64,000 nucleotides of DNA. It comes from Kosakonia quasisacchari (GTDB taxonomy: Bacteria > Pseudomonadota > Gammaproteobacteria > Enterobacterales > Enterobacteriaceae). The translations under genes and the position numbers were made by a program. Of this stretch, positions 36,681 through 46,502 are shown piece after piece. Below the pieces are notes generated by a model. That model saw nothing but the letters and a program-made list of their open reading frames with translations. It searched no databases and had not been told where the DNA came from. The stretch lies in NCBI RefSeq assembly GCF_004331415.1, contig NZ_SJOP01000001.1:124001-188000 (forward strand). The letters are read 5' to 3'. Each line of letters starts with the position of its first letter. Positions within the stretch are counted from its first letter, which is position 1.

Positions 36681-37506
36681 GTTGCGGCTCCAGTACATCG
36701 CGCAGGCCATCGCCGAGCAAATTAAACGCCAGGCTTGCCAGCAAAATCACCGCACCGGGTGCGGCGGCAATCCACCATTGATCGAAAATCACCTGCATGC
36801 CATCGGCAATCATTGCGCCCCATTCCGCCATCGGCGGGCGGGCGCCCAGGCCTAAAAACCCCAACCCGGCGGCGGCAAGAATAATCCCGGCGAGATCGAG
36901 CGCGAGACGCACAATCGCCGAAGGCAAACACAGCGGCAAAATATGCCCCAGCAGCAAGCGCCAGCCGCGAATGCCCATCATCTCGGCGGCGGCCAGGTAA
37001 TCACTGTGGCGCAGACGCTGGATTTCGCTGCGCGCCTGGCGCGCGTAAGCAGGCCAGGTGGTTAACGCCAGCGCCAGCGCGCCATTGACAAGGCCAGGGC
37101 CGAGCATGGCGACAAACGCAAACGCGAGGATCAAGCGCGGCATCGACATCACCACATCCGTGAAGCGCATCAGCACACGCTCCATCCAGCCGCCGTAATA
37201 GCCGGAAAGGATCCCCACCAGCAAACCGGCGGGTAGCGTAATCAGGGCCACCAGCGCCACCAGCCCCAGCGCCGGACGCGTGCCGTAAATCAGCCGCGAG
37301 AGTAAATCACGACCATAGCTGTCGGTGCCGAGCCAGTGCTGTGCAGTGGGCGCTTGCAAACGTGCGGCAGCGTCCTGCCAGTTGGGATCGAGCGGGGCAA
37401 GCCACGGCGCGAAGAGGGCGATGAGCAGCAGCAGGAGCACAATGAGCAGGCCGCTAAATGCGGCAGGCGAGCGGCGTAAACGGCGCAAGAATAACGTTGT
37501 CGGCAT
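36673..37506 (-). CDS. Second peptide-type ABC transporter, permease (DppC/NikC type)
   Basis: 277 residues with five to six helices, LFAPWLAPLDPNWQD, LGTDSYGRDLLSRLIYGTRP and the coupling loop DYLAAAEMMGIRGWRLLLGH. Its ATG overlaps the stop of the DppB-type gene and GAGGGTG precedes it. It forms the channel with the product of 37506-38552. Confidence 0.86.
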   Translation of the reverse strand: MPTTLFLRRLRRSPAAFSGLLIVLLLLLIALFAPWLAPLDPNWQDAAARLQAPTAQHWLGTDSYGRDLLSRLIYGTRPALGLVALVALITLPAGLLVGILSGYYGGWMERVLMRFTDVVMSMPRLILAFAFVAMLGPGLVNGALALALTTWPAYARQARSEIQRLRHSDYLAAAEMMGIRGWRLLLGHILPLCLPSAIVRLALDLAGIILAAAGLGFLGLGARPPMAEWGAMIADGMQVIFDQWWIAAAPGAVILLASLAFNLLGDGLRDVLEPQHD

Positions 37507-38552
37507 CAGCGCACCCTCGGATCGGTCAACCGCACCAGCAGGTCGGTCAGGTTGTTGATCAACACAAAACAGACGCCAATCACCAGCGTACCGCCCATGA
37601 TGGCGGTGGTATCTCCGGCAAACAGCGCGGTGGTGAGGTAACGGCCAATTCCCGGCCACGAGAAGACCGTTTCGGTCAGCACGGCACCTTCGAGCATGCT
37701 GGTATATGCCAGCGCAATCACCGTTAACAACGTACCGCGAATATTCGGCAGCACGTGGCGCAGCAAAATCGTCATCTCACCCGCGCCTTTCGCGCGCGCC
37801 AGCAAAATGTACTCTTTGTTCATTTCTCCAAGACACGCAGAGCGGGTGAGGCGGGTAATGCTCGCCAGCGAGTAATACGCCAGCAACAGCACCGGCAGCA
37901 GTAAGTGGCTGATGGCGTTTTTAAACGCCGCGCTGTCGCCGGAAAGCCAGGTATCGATCAGCGCAAACCCGGTCCGCGGCGTCACGGTGTACTGGTAAAT
38001 ATCATCCAGCCTACCGGGCCCGGCGCTCCACTGCAGGCGGGCGTAAAACAGCGCCAGCATCAGCAGGCCAAGCCAGAAAATGGGCACCGAATTGCCGAGC
38101 AGGGTAAACGTGCGTACCGCTAAATCCCACGGCGAGCCTTTAAAACGGGCGCACAGTACACCGGCAATAATGCCGAGCACGGAGCCGACAATCAGCGCCA
38201 ACGTCGCCAGTTCCAGCGTGGCAGGGAAGGCGGCGAGCAGATCCTGCATGACCGGCTGCCCGGTGGCGCTGGCGGTGCCTAAATCACCGTGAGCGAGCCG
38301 GGTTAGATAGTGCCAGAACTGCACCGGCAGCGGTTGATCCAGCCCGAGCTGGTGGCGAACCTGGTCATACGTGGATTGGCTGGCATGATCGCCAACAATT
38401 TGCAGCACCCGGTCAACAGGCGAAAACGCCGACAGCGAAAAGGTGACCAGCAACAGGCCAAACAGCGTGAGGGAGAGCGTCAGCAGCCCCTGAAATAGCG
38501 CGAGCAGAGGGAGTTTGGCGCGCCGCTCTGCTCTGTTGGGTGAAACAGACAT
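37506..38552 (-). CDS. Second peptide-type ABC transporter, permease (DppB/NikB type)
   Basis: 348 residues; the region LGLDQPLPVQFWHYLTRLAH and the coupling loop YILLARAKGAGEMTILLRHV are typical. A longer than usual periplasmic loop (FYARLQWSAGPGRLDDIYQY) separates helices. It follows the binding-protein gene after a hairpin (38580-38599). Confidence 0.85.
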   Translation of the reverse strand: MSVSPNRAERRAKLPLLALFQGLLTLSLTLFGLLLVTFSLSAFSPVDRVLQIVGDHASQSTYDQVRHQLGLDQPLPVQFWHYLTRLAHGDLGTASATGQPVMQDLLAAFPATLELATLALIVGSVLGIIAGVLCARFKGSPWDLAVRTFTLLGNSVPIFWLGLLMLALFYARLQWSAGPGRLDDIYQYTVTPRTGFALIDTWLSGDSAAFKNAISHLLLPVLLLAYYSLASITRLTRSACLGEMNKEYILLARAKGAGEMTILLRHVLPNIRGTLLTVIALAYTSMLEGAVLTETVFSWPGIGRYLTTALFAGDTTAIMGGTLVIGVCFVLINNLTDLLVRLTDPRVR

Positions 38553-38579
38553 GGAAAAACTCGTAGTCAGTAAAAGAAC

Positions 38580-38599
38580 CCTCCCGCGTGAGCGGGAGG
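38580..38599 (-). terminator. Attenuating hairpin between binding-protein and permease genes
   Basis: CCTCCCGC and GCGGGAGG around GTGA, followed on the minus strand by GTTCTTTT. Placed just after the binding-protein stop, it probably reduces read-through so that the binding protein outnumbers the membrane subunits, as in other binding-protein operons. Confidence 0.6.
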
Positions 38600-38607
38600 A
38601 GGAAGCA

Positions 38608-40176
38608 TTACTTGGTTACGCGGTCATACCACACCATATCCGCATTCAGCCCCTGCTGATAGCCTTTCACGTTGTCGCGCACCACAATCTGTGTTTTGCC
38701 TTGATCGACAAAGACATACGGTGATTTGTGCTGCAACTCTTGCTGCATCTGTTTGTACAGCTCAAGGCGTTTTTTCGCATCCGGTTCTGCCACCGCGGCC
38801 AGCGTCGCTTTGCTTAACTCGGGTATCTGCCAGCCGTTCAGCCCTGCAACGGTGCTGGATTTGCCATCGTTATAAGCAAAGGCGCTGGCGTTAGAGTGGG
38901 CGTCGAAGTAGTCCGGGATCCACAAACGGATCGCCGCCTGGTGCTGTTTTGCGCGTACGCGGGCATACACCTGGCTACCGGCTGCAGGCAGGAGATCCAC
39001 TTTCACGCCGCCCTGGGCAAAACTGGCCTGCATGGATTGTGCGATAGTGATAAACGGCGGTTTGTTCTCCACATCCAGCGTAAAGTGCGCATCTTTGATA
39101 CCTGCTTTGGCAAGGATCTCTTTCGCTTTCGCCGGGTCAAATTTGAATGGGTTATCTTCAAGCGCGCCCGGCAGGCCGACCGGCAGGAAGCTCTGGTGGA
39201 CAAAATATTGCCCTTTCAGCAGGTCTTTGGTGATGCCGTCGTAATCCACCAGCCAGCGCGCCGCTTCCCAGAACGCCGGATTATTGAGCAGCGGATTAGC
39301 GCTGTTACCGGCGTTAAACACCAGATAGTTCTGCTCAGCGGACGGAATGCTCAGCACCTTGACGCCTTTTTTATCTGCCAGCGCGCTGATTTGATCCGCG
39401 CCCAGATCGCGCGCCACATCAGCATCGCCCTGCTGGATCAGTAAGCGGCGGGAAGCCGGATCCGGCACGTTTTTAATGATGATGTTTTTTAGTTTCGGTG
39501 CGCCGCCAGGCGAGGTGGCGTTGGCATCCAGCACAATTGCCTGGTGCGGTTGGTAGACGCGCATTTTAAACGCGCCGCTGCCCGCTGAGTGCATTTTCAG
39601 CCACGCGTTGCCGAAGTCATCACCTTTCATGTTGGCGCTGACCAACTTCTCATCGACGATAGAGGCAATGGGCGTGGAGAGAATATTCAGCGCCACCGCC
39701 GGGCTGACGTCTGCCGTCCAGCGCAGTTGCAGCGTGTGGTCATCAACCTTTTTCAACTGGCTGGCGATATTGTCCGGCTGCCAGCCAAGCACGTTGAGAA
39801 TAAACGCCGGTGATTTGTTCAGCGTGACCGCGCGGGTATAAGAGAAAATCACATCTTTCGGGCGCAGCGGGTTGCCGGAGGCAAACTTCGCATCGCTTTT
39901 CAGCTTGATAGTCAGGGTTTTCGCCGCCGCATCTGCTTGCCAGCTTTCCGCCAGCACCGGGTTAATCTTTTCCGGATTCTCACGATCTGGCTGTACCAGG
40001 CGCTGGTACAGGCTCGGCACGGTCTGGATACTGGAAAGTTCGTTAGCTTCCGCCGGGTCGAGGCTGACAATATCGTCCAGACCTTGAGCCACTACCAGCG
40101 TATCTGGCGGGGTTGCAGCATGGCTGGCAGCAGAAAGGAGCGTCAATATGACGAGAGGCAGCAGTTTTTTAGTCAT
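38608..40176 (-). CDS. Second peptide-type ABC transporter, periplasmic binding protein (SBP family 5)
   Basis: 522 residues, signal peptide ending LSAASHA. Family 5 hallmarks: VSLDPAEANELSSIQTVPSL, LAESWQADAAAKTLTIKLKS and GSGAFKMRVYQPHQA. Repeated Lys/Ala-rich surface segments are typical of periplasmic proteins. It is the promoter-proximal gene of the leftward operon, with a 170-base gap before the kinase gene that must hold its promoter. The ligand is not evident. Confidence 0.86.
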   Translation of the reverse strand: MTKKLLPLVILTLLSAASHAATPPDTLVVAQGLDDIVSLDPAEANELSSIQTVPSLYQRLVQPDRENPEKINPVLAESWQADAAAKTLTIKLKSDAKFASGNPLRPKDVIFSYTRAVTLNKSPAFILNVLGWQPDNIASQLKKVDDHTLQLRWTADVSPAVALNILSTPIASIVDEKLVSANMKGDDFGNAWLKMHSAGSGAFKMRVYQPHQAIVLDANATSPGGAPKLKNIIIKNVPDPASRRLLIQQGDADVARDLGADQISALADKKGVKVLSIPSAEQNYLVFNAGNSANPLLNNPAFWEAARWLVDYDGITKDLLKGQYFVHQSFLPVGLPGALEDNPFKFDPAKAKEILAKAGIKDAHFTLDVENKPPFITIAQSMQASFAQGGVKVDLLPAAGSQVYARVRAKQHQAAIRLWIPDYFDAHSNASAFAYNDGKSSTVAGLNGWQIPELSKATLAAVAEPDAKKRLELYKQMQQELQHKSPYVFVDQGKTQIVVRDNVKGYQQGLNADMVWYDRVTK

Positions 40177-40316
40177 AAGAAATCCCTGAAAAGTTAATAC
40201 GATGTGATTATTTGTTCCGCTAAAGTAGGCTGCTTCTCATGTTTCTTAAAGTTTAAATTCATCTTTCTATATGCTGCGTGAGCATAAGCCAGATGTTTTT
40301 GTCATTAGCGAGGAAA

Positions 40317-40340
40317 AGCGCGGAGCGAATGCCCCGCGTT
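40317..40340 (-). terminator. Terminator after the FGGY kinase gene
   Basis: CGCGG (40319-40323) pairs with CCGCG (40334-40338), extended by A/T and G/T pairs, and is followed on the minus strand by CTTTTCC. It closes the leftward transketolase-isomerase-kinase operon. Confidence 0.5.
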
Positions 40341-40348
40341 TGAAGGAA

Positions 40349-41851
40349 TTACGCTGTGGCGCGCGCCAGTTGTACGGCGTTTTGCCAGTCAAACCAGCGT
40401 TTTTGCAGGCGGTCGTGGCGTGCCATATCCGGCTGGAAGGTAATATGTTCCGGCAGGAATGCGCGCAACTGTTCGTTATCCACTTGCAACAACGCCTTGC
40501 GCGCCAGCAACGCCGCGCCAATAGCGGAAAGCTCGGCAACATCGCTGCGCATCACCGGGCAGCCGAGCAGATCCGCCTGGTATTGCATCAGCCAGTCGTT
40601 TTTCGTCGGCCCGCCGTCCACCATCAGCGCGTTCAGGGAAAACGCGTTGTGCTGGCGCATTGCTACCACTACATCCGCAATCTGATAGGTTATCGATTCC
40701 AGCGCCGCGCGGATCAGGTGCGCGCGTTTCACGCCACGGCTTAAACCGTGGATTAACCCACGCGCATGTTCATCCCACCAGGGCGCGCCCAGCCCGGTCA
40801 GCGCCGGGACAAAATAGACGCCAAGGGTCGAATCTACCGAGGCGGGCAGGGTACCCAGCGCCTGCGCCAGTTCGGCCTCGGGTAATTCGTTCAGGCCGGT
40901 GCTTTCCACCATCCATGCCACTGCATCGCCGGTATGCGGGATATTGCCCTCAAGCCCATAAACCAGCCGTTCACCGTCGTGCCACGCGACCGTTGTCGCC
41001 AGCGATTTGACATCGCACTGCGCACTCGCGACCGGCGCCATCACCGATGAACCGGTGCCGTAGGTGGCTTTCACGCCACCCGCCGCGCCCAGACCATGCG
41101 CAAACAGCGCGGCATGGGAATCACCAATCATCGCCAGAATCGGGATGCCATCCGGGATGCCGCTCAACCCCTGAGTGTGGCCGAACAAGCCGCTGGAGGG
41201 GCGGATTTGCGGTAACGCCTGGCGCGGAATACCAAACAGCGCCAGCATCGTGTTGTCCCAGCCGCCACTGTGCAGGTTGAACAATTGAGTGCGTGAGGCG
41301 TTGGAGTAATCACAGCAGAAGGCCGTTCCGCCAGTGAAATGCCACAACAGCCAGCTATCGACGGTGCCGAGGCAAATTTCACCCTGCGCCGCCAGTTCGC
41401 TGCCGTTAGGGATGGCATCAAGCAGCCAGCGCATTTTCGATGCGGAAAAGAGCGGCGCGATCGGCAACCCGGTCGTGGTTTTGATGACGGCTTCTTTTCC
41501 CTGTTCACGCAGCGCATGGCAAAAATCCGCCGTGCGCGAGCACTGCCAGGTGAGCGCCGGGCCTAATGGCTGACCGCTGGCACGATACCAGCCGATGGCG
41601 GTTTCACGCTGGTTGCTGATGGCCAGCGCGGCAACGTTCTGTGCGCCAACGGCGTCCACTACCTGGCGTACCACCGCCAGCGAAGCCTCGAGCAGCTGTT
41701 CAGCGGACTGTTCAACCCAACCTTCGCGCGGGGTCTCGATGCTCAGCGGGCGGGCGCATTTCGCCACCACCTGGCCTTTCGCGTTCAGCGCCACGGCTTT
41801 GGCGTTGGTGGTGCCTTCGTCCAGCGCAATAATGATGTTTTCCTGCGACAT
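40349..41851 (-). CDS. aplK: FGGY-family sugar kinase, probable D-apulose kinase
   Basis: 500 residues of the FGGY carbohydrate kinase family, close to glycerol kinases in pattern: ALDEGTTNAKAVALNAKGQV at the phosphate-binding start, GTVDSWLLWHFTGG, and MVDGGPTKNDWLMQYQADLL near the adenosine site. It ends an operon with a split transketolase and a fucose-isomerase-like enzyme. That set corresponds to the published transketolase route for D-apiose, in which this kinase would phosphorylate D-apulose. The assignment is by gene context; sequence alone gives only FGGY kinase. AGGAGAGA sets ATG 41851. Confidence 0.7.
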   Translation of the reverse strand: MSQENIIIALDEGTTNAKAVALNAKGQVVAKCARPLSIETPREGWVEQSAEQLLEASLAVVRQVVDAVGAQNVAALAISNQRETAIGWYRASGQPLGPALTWQCSRTADFCHALREQGKEAVIKTTTGLPIAPLFSASKMRWLLDAIPNGSELAAQGEICLGTVDSWLLWHFTGGTAFCCDYSNASRTQLFNLHSGGWDNTMLALFGIPRQALPQIRPSSGLFGHTQGLSGIPDGIPILAMIGDSHAALFAHGLGAAGGVKATYGTGSSVMAPVASAQCDVKSLATTVAWHDGERLVYGLEGNIPHTGDAVAWMVESTGLNELPEAELAQALGTLPASVDSTLGVYFVPALTGLGAPWWDEHARGLIHGLSRGVKRAHLIRAALESITYQIADVVVAMRQHNAFSLNALMVDGGPTKNDWLMQYQADLLGCPVMRSDVAELSAIGAALLARKALLQVDNEQLRAFLPEHITFQPDMARHDRLQKRWFDWQNAVQLARATA

Positions 41852-41871
41852 CACATCTCTCCTGATGGCGG

Positions 41872-43290
41872 TTACTGGTGCAGGTAAGTCTCAACGCCAA
41901 GGTAGCGGGTAAAGGCTTCATGCAGGACTTCCGCGCTGGCGGCGTGGTTCATCGCCACATGGTGTTCAAAACCGTTTCGACAGATCCAGGCGAGCAGGTG
42001 CTCCAGCTTCGGCACCTGGATAACTGCGCGACAACCCACGGTATCCAGCGGATCGTCCACCGACTGGCCTTCGCCGACATAGGCTTTGATCTCGCCGCTC
42101 AAATCGTCGGTGCTCAAACGGAAATAGGTCAGCGCACCCGCTTTCAGGCGGCCATGTACCGCGCCGCAGGTATTCTCTTTCCCGACGGTGGTGCCGATGA
42201 TGTCGGCGGTGCCCATATGCGGCGATTCGAGGCTGGCAGAGGCGAAGTTACCGCAGTGAAACAGCACGCATTTGTCGCGATCGTCGCCGAAATTATTATT
42301 CCAGTCGGCAATGGATGCTGGGTTCATATTGGCGCTTGCCAGCGCGAACATGGAGAGCGCGCCCATCACATCCACCTCGCAGGCGGACGGCATTAACTGG
42401 CCGGACATCACGCTCATGATCGAGCAGACGTTAATGCCAAGGTTTTCCTGCAACGACGTCCAGCACTGGATGGCAGTGGTATCAATATCGTTGGCAATCA
42501 CCCATTCGCTTATCACCACAAACAGCTTCGCCATGGTCACCAGTTTATCAGCAGGAATGGCGCTGGCGTCGGCGTTATCCAGTAGCAGGCGGCGTTTTTC
42601 GTCAACGCGGATATCATCGTCACGCAGGGTTTTGATGCGGGTAAAGACTTCGGAAAGATCGAGGGTTTCCACTGCGATGCCCAAACGTTCGAGCAATTTT
42701 TCGCTGTAGCGCACGGTGTTAAACCCGGCAGGACGCGCGCCGATAGCGCCGACGCGTACGCCACGCATGCTGCTGACCACGCGGCAAATCTGCTCAAAAC
42801 GTTTGAGATCGCGGGCGAATACCTCACCACTGAGCGCACAGACATGTTGGGTGGTGAGCGTAAAAGGAATGCCGTACTGGCGCAGGTTATTGCACAGGGA
42901 TATTTTGCCGCAGAAGCTGTCGCGGCGCGTCGCCAGCCCCATTTTATCCAGATTATCCTCTTCGGCCTGCACCAGCACCGGCACGTTTAGCCCGGAAAGG
43001 CGCAGGGTTTCCGCCACTGCTTTTTCATCACCAAAGTTGGGCAAAAGCACGACAACACCGTGGATCTCATCGCGGTGAGCGCGGAACAGATCGGCGCAAA
43101 TCTTCGCGTCCTGGCGCGTTTCCACACCGCCTAGCTCGGTTTGCGTCTCGTTGAGCATAATGGTGTTGATGCCAAGGCGGTCAAACAGGGCAATGGCCTG
43201 CTCGCGCGCTTCCGCCACAAGGTAGCTTGGGAAAAAACCACGGTTGCCAATGATCACCGCCATGGTCAGTTTTTGTGGGATTCGGGACAT
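41872..43290 (-). CDS. L-fucose/arabinose-isomerase-family sugar isomerase, probable D-apiose isomerase
   Basis: 472 residues of the FucI/AraA superfamily: an N-terminal Rossmann-like half (GNRGFFPSYLVAEAREQAIA, VVLLPNFGDEKAVAETLRLS) and a C-terminal half with MPSACEVDVMGALSMFALAS and VLFHCGNFA, where the family binds Mn2+ through Glu, Asp and His. The shortness compared with FucI (about 590) fits the smaller subgroup. In the operon it would turn D-apiose into D-apulose for the kinase; this is inferred from context. Confidence 0.72.
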   Translation of the reverse strand: MSRIPQKLTMAVIIGNRGFFPSYLVAEAREQAIALFDRLGINTIMLNETQTELGGVETRQDAKICADLFRAHRDEIHGVVVLLPNFGDEKAVAETLRLSGLNVPVLVQAEEDNLDKMGLATRRDSFCGKISLCNNLRQYGIPFTLTTQHVCALSGEVFARDLKRFEQICRVVSSMRGVRVGAIGARPAGFNTVRYSEKLLERLGIAVETLDLSEVFTRIKTLRDDDIRVDEKRRLLLDNADASAIPADKLVTMAKLFVVISEWVIANDIDTTAIQCWTSLQENLGINVCSIMSVMSGQLMPSACEVDVMGALSMFALASANMNPASIADWNNNFGDDRDKCVLFHCGNFASASLESPHMGTADIIGTTVGKENTCGAVHGRLKAGALTYFRLSTDDLSGEIKAYVGEGQSVDDPLDTVGCRAVIQVPKLEHLLAWICRNGFEHHVAMNHAASAEVLHEAFTRYLGVETYLHQ

Positions 43291-43323
43291 TGTTCTCTCT
43301 CCAGTAAGATGTTCTTTTTATTG

Positions 43324-44271
43324 TTATTGTCGGGCTGCCAGCAGCTCGCGGGCATTGTTGACCACGCCAGCCGCGTCGATTTGATGGCGGGCGCGGGTCG
43401 CGGCACGGTCGGCGGCGATGGCGTACTGCCCATCCTGAATGCCGAGCCGACGCAGCGGCAGCGCACAGCCCGCTTCTGCCAGCACTTCTGCCACCAGGCT
43501 ACCAACGCCGCCATTGACGTTGTGCTCTTCCACGCTGATTACGGCGCGGTGATTTTTCAGCGCCGCCAGTAGCTGCGATATATTGCATGGGCGAATAGAC
43601 GGTACACTGATAACACTGGCGTCAATACCTTGTGCTGCCAGTTGTGTGGCAGCTTCGACAATTTCATGCACCGTCGATCCCATTGCCACCAGCGCGATAT
43701 CTCTGCCCTGACGCAGCACATCAATATTGCCCGGCGCGAAGCGGTAGTCTGCATCGTGCAGCTCCGGCAGTGCTTTGCCATCGAGGCGGATATAGACTGG
43801 GCCGACATGGGCGAGGGCGTAATCAATAATTTGCCGACACTCCAGCGGGCAGGAAGGGGCGTAAATTTCGATATTGCCGAAGCCGCGCAGTACCGAGATA
43901 TCGTCAATGCTGTGGTGCGTGCTCGCCAGCGGCCCGTAGCTTGCGCCCGCATTAAGGCCGAACAGTTTGACGTTGGTGTTGTTGTAGCAGATGTCGACTT
44001 TGATCTGCTCATTGGCACGGGAAATCAGAAACGGCGCAGCGTTACAGGTGACGGCGATTTTGCCACCCAGCGCCAGACCCGCAGCAGCGCCGACCAGCGT
44101 CTGCTCGGCGATACCAACATTCACCACGCGGCCGGGAAATTTCTTCATAAACGGCGAGATTTTGGCGGTGGAAGTGGAATCCGCCACCACCGGCACCAGA
44201 TCCACACCGCTATCAACGGCATCGATAAAGGCATTCACCATCACTGTCGCCAGGTGTTCGCTATTACTCAT
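43324..44271 (-). CDS. aptB: Split transketolase, C-terminal subunit (probable apulose-4-phosphate transketolase subunit B)
   Basis: 315 residues covering the pyrimidine-binding and C-terminal transketolase domains: VGIAEQTLVGAAAGLALGGK contains the catalytic Glu that activates thiamine diphosphate, and later LVAMGSTVHEIVEAATQLAA and VISVEEHNVNGGVGSLVAEV belong to the last domain. Its start overlaps the N-terminal subunit gene by eight bases, so the two are translated together and form one enzyme. In the proposed pathway it cleaves D-apulose 4-phosphate and transfers a glycolaldehyde unit. Confidence 0.75.
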   Translation of the reverse strand: MSNSEHLATVMVNAFIDAVDSGVDLVPVVADSTSTAKISPFMKKFPGRVVNVGIAEQTLVGAAAGLALGGKIAVTCNAAPFLISRANEQIKVDICYNNTNVKLFGLNAGASYGPLASTHHSIDDISVLRGFGNIEIYAPSCPLECRQIIDYALAHVGPVYIRLDGKALPELHDADYRFAPGNIDVLRQGRDIALVAMGSTVHEIVEAATQLAAQGIDASVISVPSIRPCNISQLLAALKNHRAVISVEEHNVNGGVGSLVAEVLAEAGCALPLRRLGIQDGQYAIAADRAATRARHQIDAAGVVNNARELLAARQ

Positions 44272-45094
44272 CTTTCAGTTCCTCCAGCGCCAGTTCAACC
44301 TCTTCACCTTTCGGCACGCGGTGGTGCCACTCCGGGCGTCCCTGAATAAAGGAAACCCCTGCGCCTTTGGTGGTGTGTGCAATCACCACCTGCGGTTTGC
44401 CCGCCGGTTGCAGCCCTTCCAGCGTGGCGACCACATCTGCCATATCGTTACCGTGACACTCGGTAACCTGCATGCCAAAGGCGCGCCATTTCGCATCCAG
44501 CGGATCGGTATTGAGGATCTCTTTGGTTGGTCCTGCCAGTTGCAGGCTGTTTTTATCGTTAATAATGATCAGGTTATCTAACTGGTAATGGGCGGCGACC
44601 AGCGCGGCTTCCCAGTTGCTGCCTTCGGCTAGTTCACCGTCACCGGTGACGACAAAAACGCGGCGCGTGCTGTTGCTGCGTTTCGCCGCCAGCGCGATGC
44701 CAACCGCGACGGGTAAACCGTGGCCGAGTGCACCGGTGTTCAGTTCAATGCCCGGAGTTTTGTGTTTCACCGGATGGCCTGGCAAGTGGGAATCTGCATG
44801 TTGGTAAGTCGCCAGCCAGTCGACGGGGATAAACCCGGCTTCCGCCAGCACGCAGTAATAACCGCCCACCGCGTGGCCTTTCGACTGAATGTAGATGTCG
44901 CGCTCGTCGCTCTCTTTGGTTTGCGGCGAACAGTTCAGGATGCGGAAATAGAGTGCGGTCAGCAGCTCAACTTGCGATAAATCAGCGCCGGTGTGCCCGC
45001 CTGCCGGGCTTTCGGCGTTCAGCATGATGATACGGCGGCGCACCGCGCGTGCTTTCTTTTCGAGCTCATCGACAGAGAGCGAAAACGGATTCAT
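44264..45094 (-). CDS. aptA: Split transketolase, N-terminal subunit (probable apulose-4-phosphate transketolase subunit A)
   Basis: 276 residues matching the diphosphate-binding domain of transketolase. The thiamine diphosphate motif runs from GDG (151-153) to NDKN (179-182), and SKGHAVGGYY (71-80) and GALGHGLPVAVG (121-132) carry the substrate and cofactor histidines. First gene of the leftward operon, 120 bases from a strong regulatory module. Housekeeping transketolase is a single long chain, so a split enzyme points to a dedicated catabolic role. Confidence 0.76.
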   Translation of the reverse strand: MNPFSLSVDELEKKARAVRRRIIMLNAESPAGGHTGADLSQVELLTALYFRILNCSPQTKESDERDIYIQSKGHAVGGYYCVLAEAGFIPVDWLATYQHADSHLPGHPVKHKTPGIELNTGALGHGLPVAVGIALAAKRSNSTRRVFVVTGDGELAEGSNWEAALVAAHYQLDNLIIINDKNSLQLAGPTKEILNTDPLDAKWRAFGMQVTECHGNDMADVVATLEGLQPAGKPQVVIAHTTKGAGVSFIQGRPEWHHRVPKGEEVELALEELKDE

Positions 45095-45214
45095 AAGACA
45101 CCTCTTGAATGTATAGTCTTTCATGAATAAATATTCAATCAGGGTAAAAAAGTGCAACCCATCGGCGTTCACCCACTGTTCTGGCAAGGTTTTACGCTGG
45201 ATTTAGTGTTGCTT

Positions 45215-45328
45215 AGAATATATATTCACTACTGATTTATTATTCATGATTAAAGATATGCCTTGTGCCGGGGTTTGTCTACGCTCTGTACAGGCAATTT
45301 TGGAAGAAAGGAGAAAAGGATCACATTT
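45215..45328 (-). promoter_or_regulatory. Promoter-operator module of the apiose-type catabolic operon
   Basis: Read leftward: a CRP-like site (45307-45328, 16/22 to consensus, with AAATGTGATC perfect), -35 TAGACA (45276-45281), 17-base spacer, -10 TATCTT (45253-45258), then two palindrome-like operators, 45233-45246 and 45215-45228 (AGAATATATATTCA), spaced four bases, at about +1 to +32. A further copy, TGAATAAATATTCA, lies at 45124-45137. The same arrangement recurs at 52540-52650. A SorC-type repressor gene starts 160 bases to the right. Confidence 0.75.
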
Positions 45329-45410
45329 GGATCGTCGGCCAGGGTAAACGCTGGCTTGTTATCTATTCAACGATGCATAAAAATACCAGTAACAGATTAA
45401 GGGGATGCGC

Positions 45411-46373
45411 ATGTCGAAGCAGGATGAACAGCGGCTACTGGTGAAGATCGCCACGCTTTATTACAACGAAAACAAAAAACAGTCTGAAATTGCCACTTTG
45501 CTCCACCTCTCGCAATCTTTTGTCTCGCGGGCATTAACGCGTTGCCAGAAAGAGGGGCTGGTCAAAATTACCGTTGTGCAGCCAACCAATATTTTCGTCG
45601 CGCTGGAAAAAGCCATTGAGCAGCAGTATGGCATTCGCCAGGCGGTGGTGGTGGATATCGGCGAAAATGCCGGTAACGCGCAGATTAAGCACGCCATTGG
45701 CAGCGCGGCCGCGCACTATGTCGAAACGCGTTTGCGCCCGGAAGACCTGGTCGGCATCTCGTCCTGGAGCAGCACCATTCGCTGCATGGTGGATGAGTTG
45801 CACCCGCAGAGTATTCGCGCCGCAGGCGTGATTCAGTTGCTGGGCGGTGTGGGGCCGAACGGTAACGTCCAGGCGACCATTTTAACGCAGCAACTGGCGG
45901 CGCATTTGGGCTGCCCGTCGTGGCTGTTGCCATCGCAAAGTATTGAACACTCGGTTGAAGAGCGCGCGCGTCTGGTCAACAGCCCGGATGTCGCTGCGGT
46001 AGTGGCGAAATTCGCCGAAGTGGATGTGGCGATTGTCGGTATCGGCGAGCTGGAACCGTCCCAGTTGCTGAAAAACTCCGGTAACTACTACAACGAAGAT
46101 ATGCTCCAACTGCTGGCGGAACGCGGCGCGGTGGGCGATATCTGCCTGCATTATTATGACGCGGCGGGCAAACCGGTACTCAGCCAGGATGAAGATCCGG
46201 TGATTGGTATGGAGCTTGATCAGATCCGCGCCTGTCCGCATGTGATTGCGCTGGCGGGCGGGGTGGAAAAACGCAACGCCATTCGCGGTGCGTTACAGGG
46301 CAATTATATCGATGTGCTGATCACCGATTACCCCACCGCCCGCAGCCTGGTGAAAGACATTCCGGCGGAATGA
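45411..46373 (+). CDS. SorC/DeoR-type transcriptional regulator of the apiose-type regulon
   Basis: 320 residues: an N-terminal helix-turn-helix (KKQSEIATLLHLSQSFVSRA, residues about 22-50) and a C-terminal SorC sugar-phosphate-binding domain (LVGISSWSSTIRCMVDELHP, IVGIGELEPSQLL). AAGGGG sets ATG 45411 rather than 45405. It diverges from the catabolic operon; palindromic operators in front of that operon and of the transporter operon are likely its targets, with a phosphorylated sugar intermediate as inducer. Confidence 0.85.
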   Translation: MSKQDEQRLLVKIATLYYNENKKQSEIATLLHLSQSFVSRALTRCQKEGLVKITVVQPTNIFVALEKAIEQQYGIRQAVVVDIGENAGNAQIKHAIGSAAAHYVETRLRPEDLVGISSWSSTIRCMVDELHPQSIRAAGVIQLLGGVGPNGNVQATILTQQLAAHLGCPSWLLPSQSIEHSVEERARLVNSPDVAAVVAKFAEVDVAIVGIGELEPSQLLKNSGNYYNEDMLQLLAERGAVGDICLHYYDAAGKPVLSQDEDPVIGMELDQIRACPHVIALAGGVEKRNAIRGALQGNYIDVLITDYPTARSLVKDIPAE

Positions 46374-46502
46374 ATTAACCCCCTCACGTTAACATCTGCC
46401 GCGCTGACAAGTGTTCAGTTGCGGCAGAAAAGTTAAGCACTAGTACAATATTTGTTATCACCATTTCAATACAAAGGTTATTGCCTTACTTCTTTTTATT
46501 CT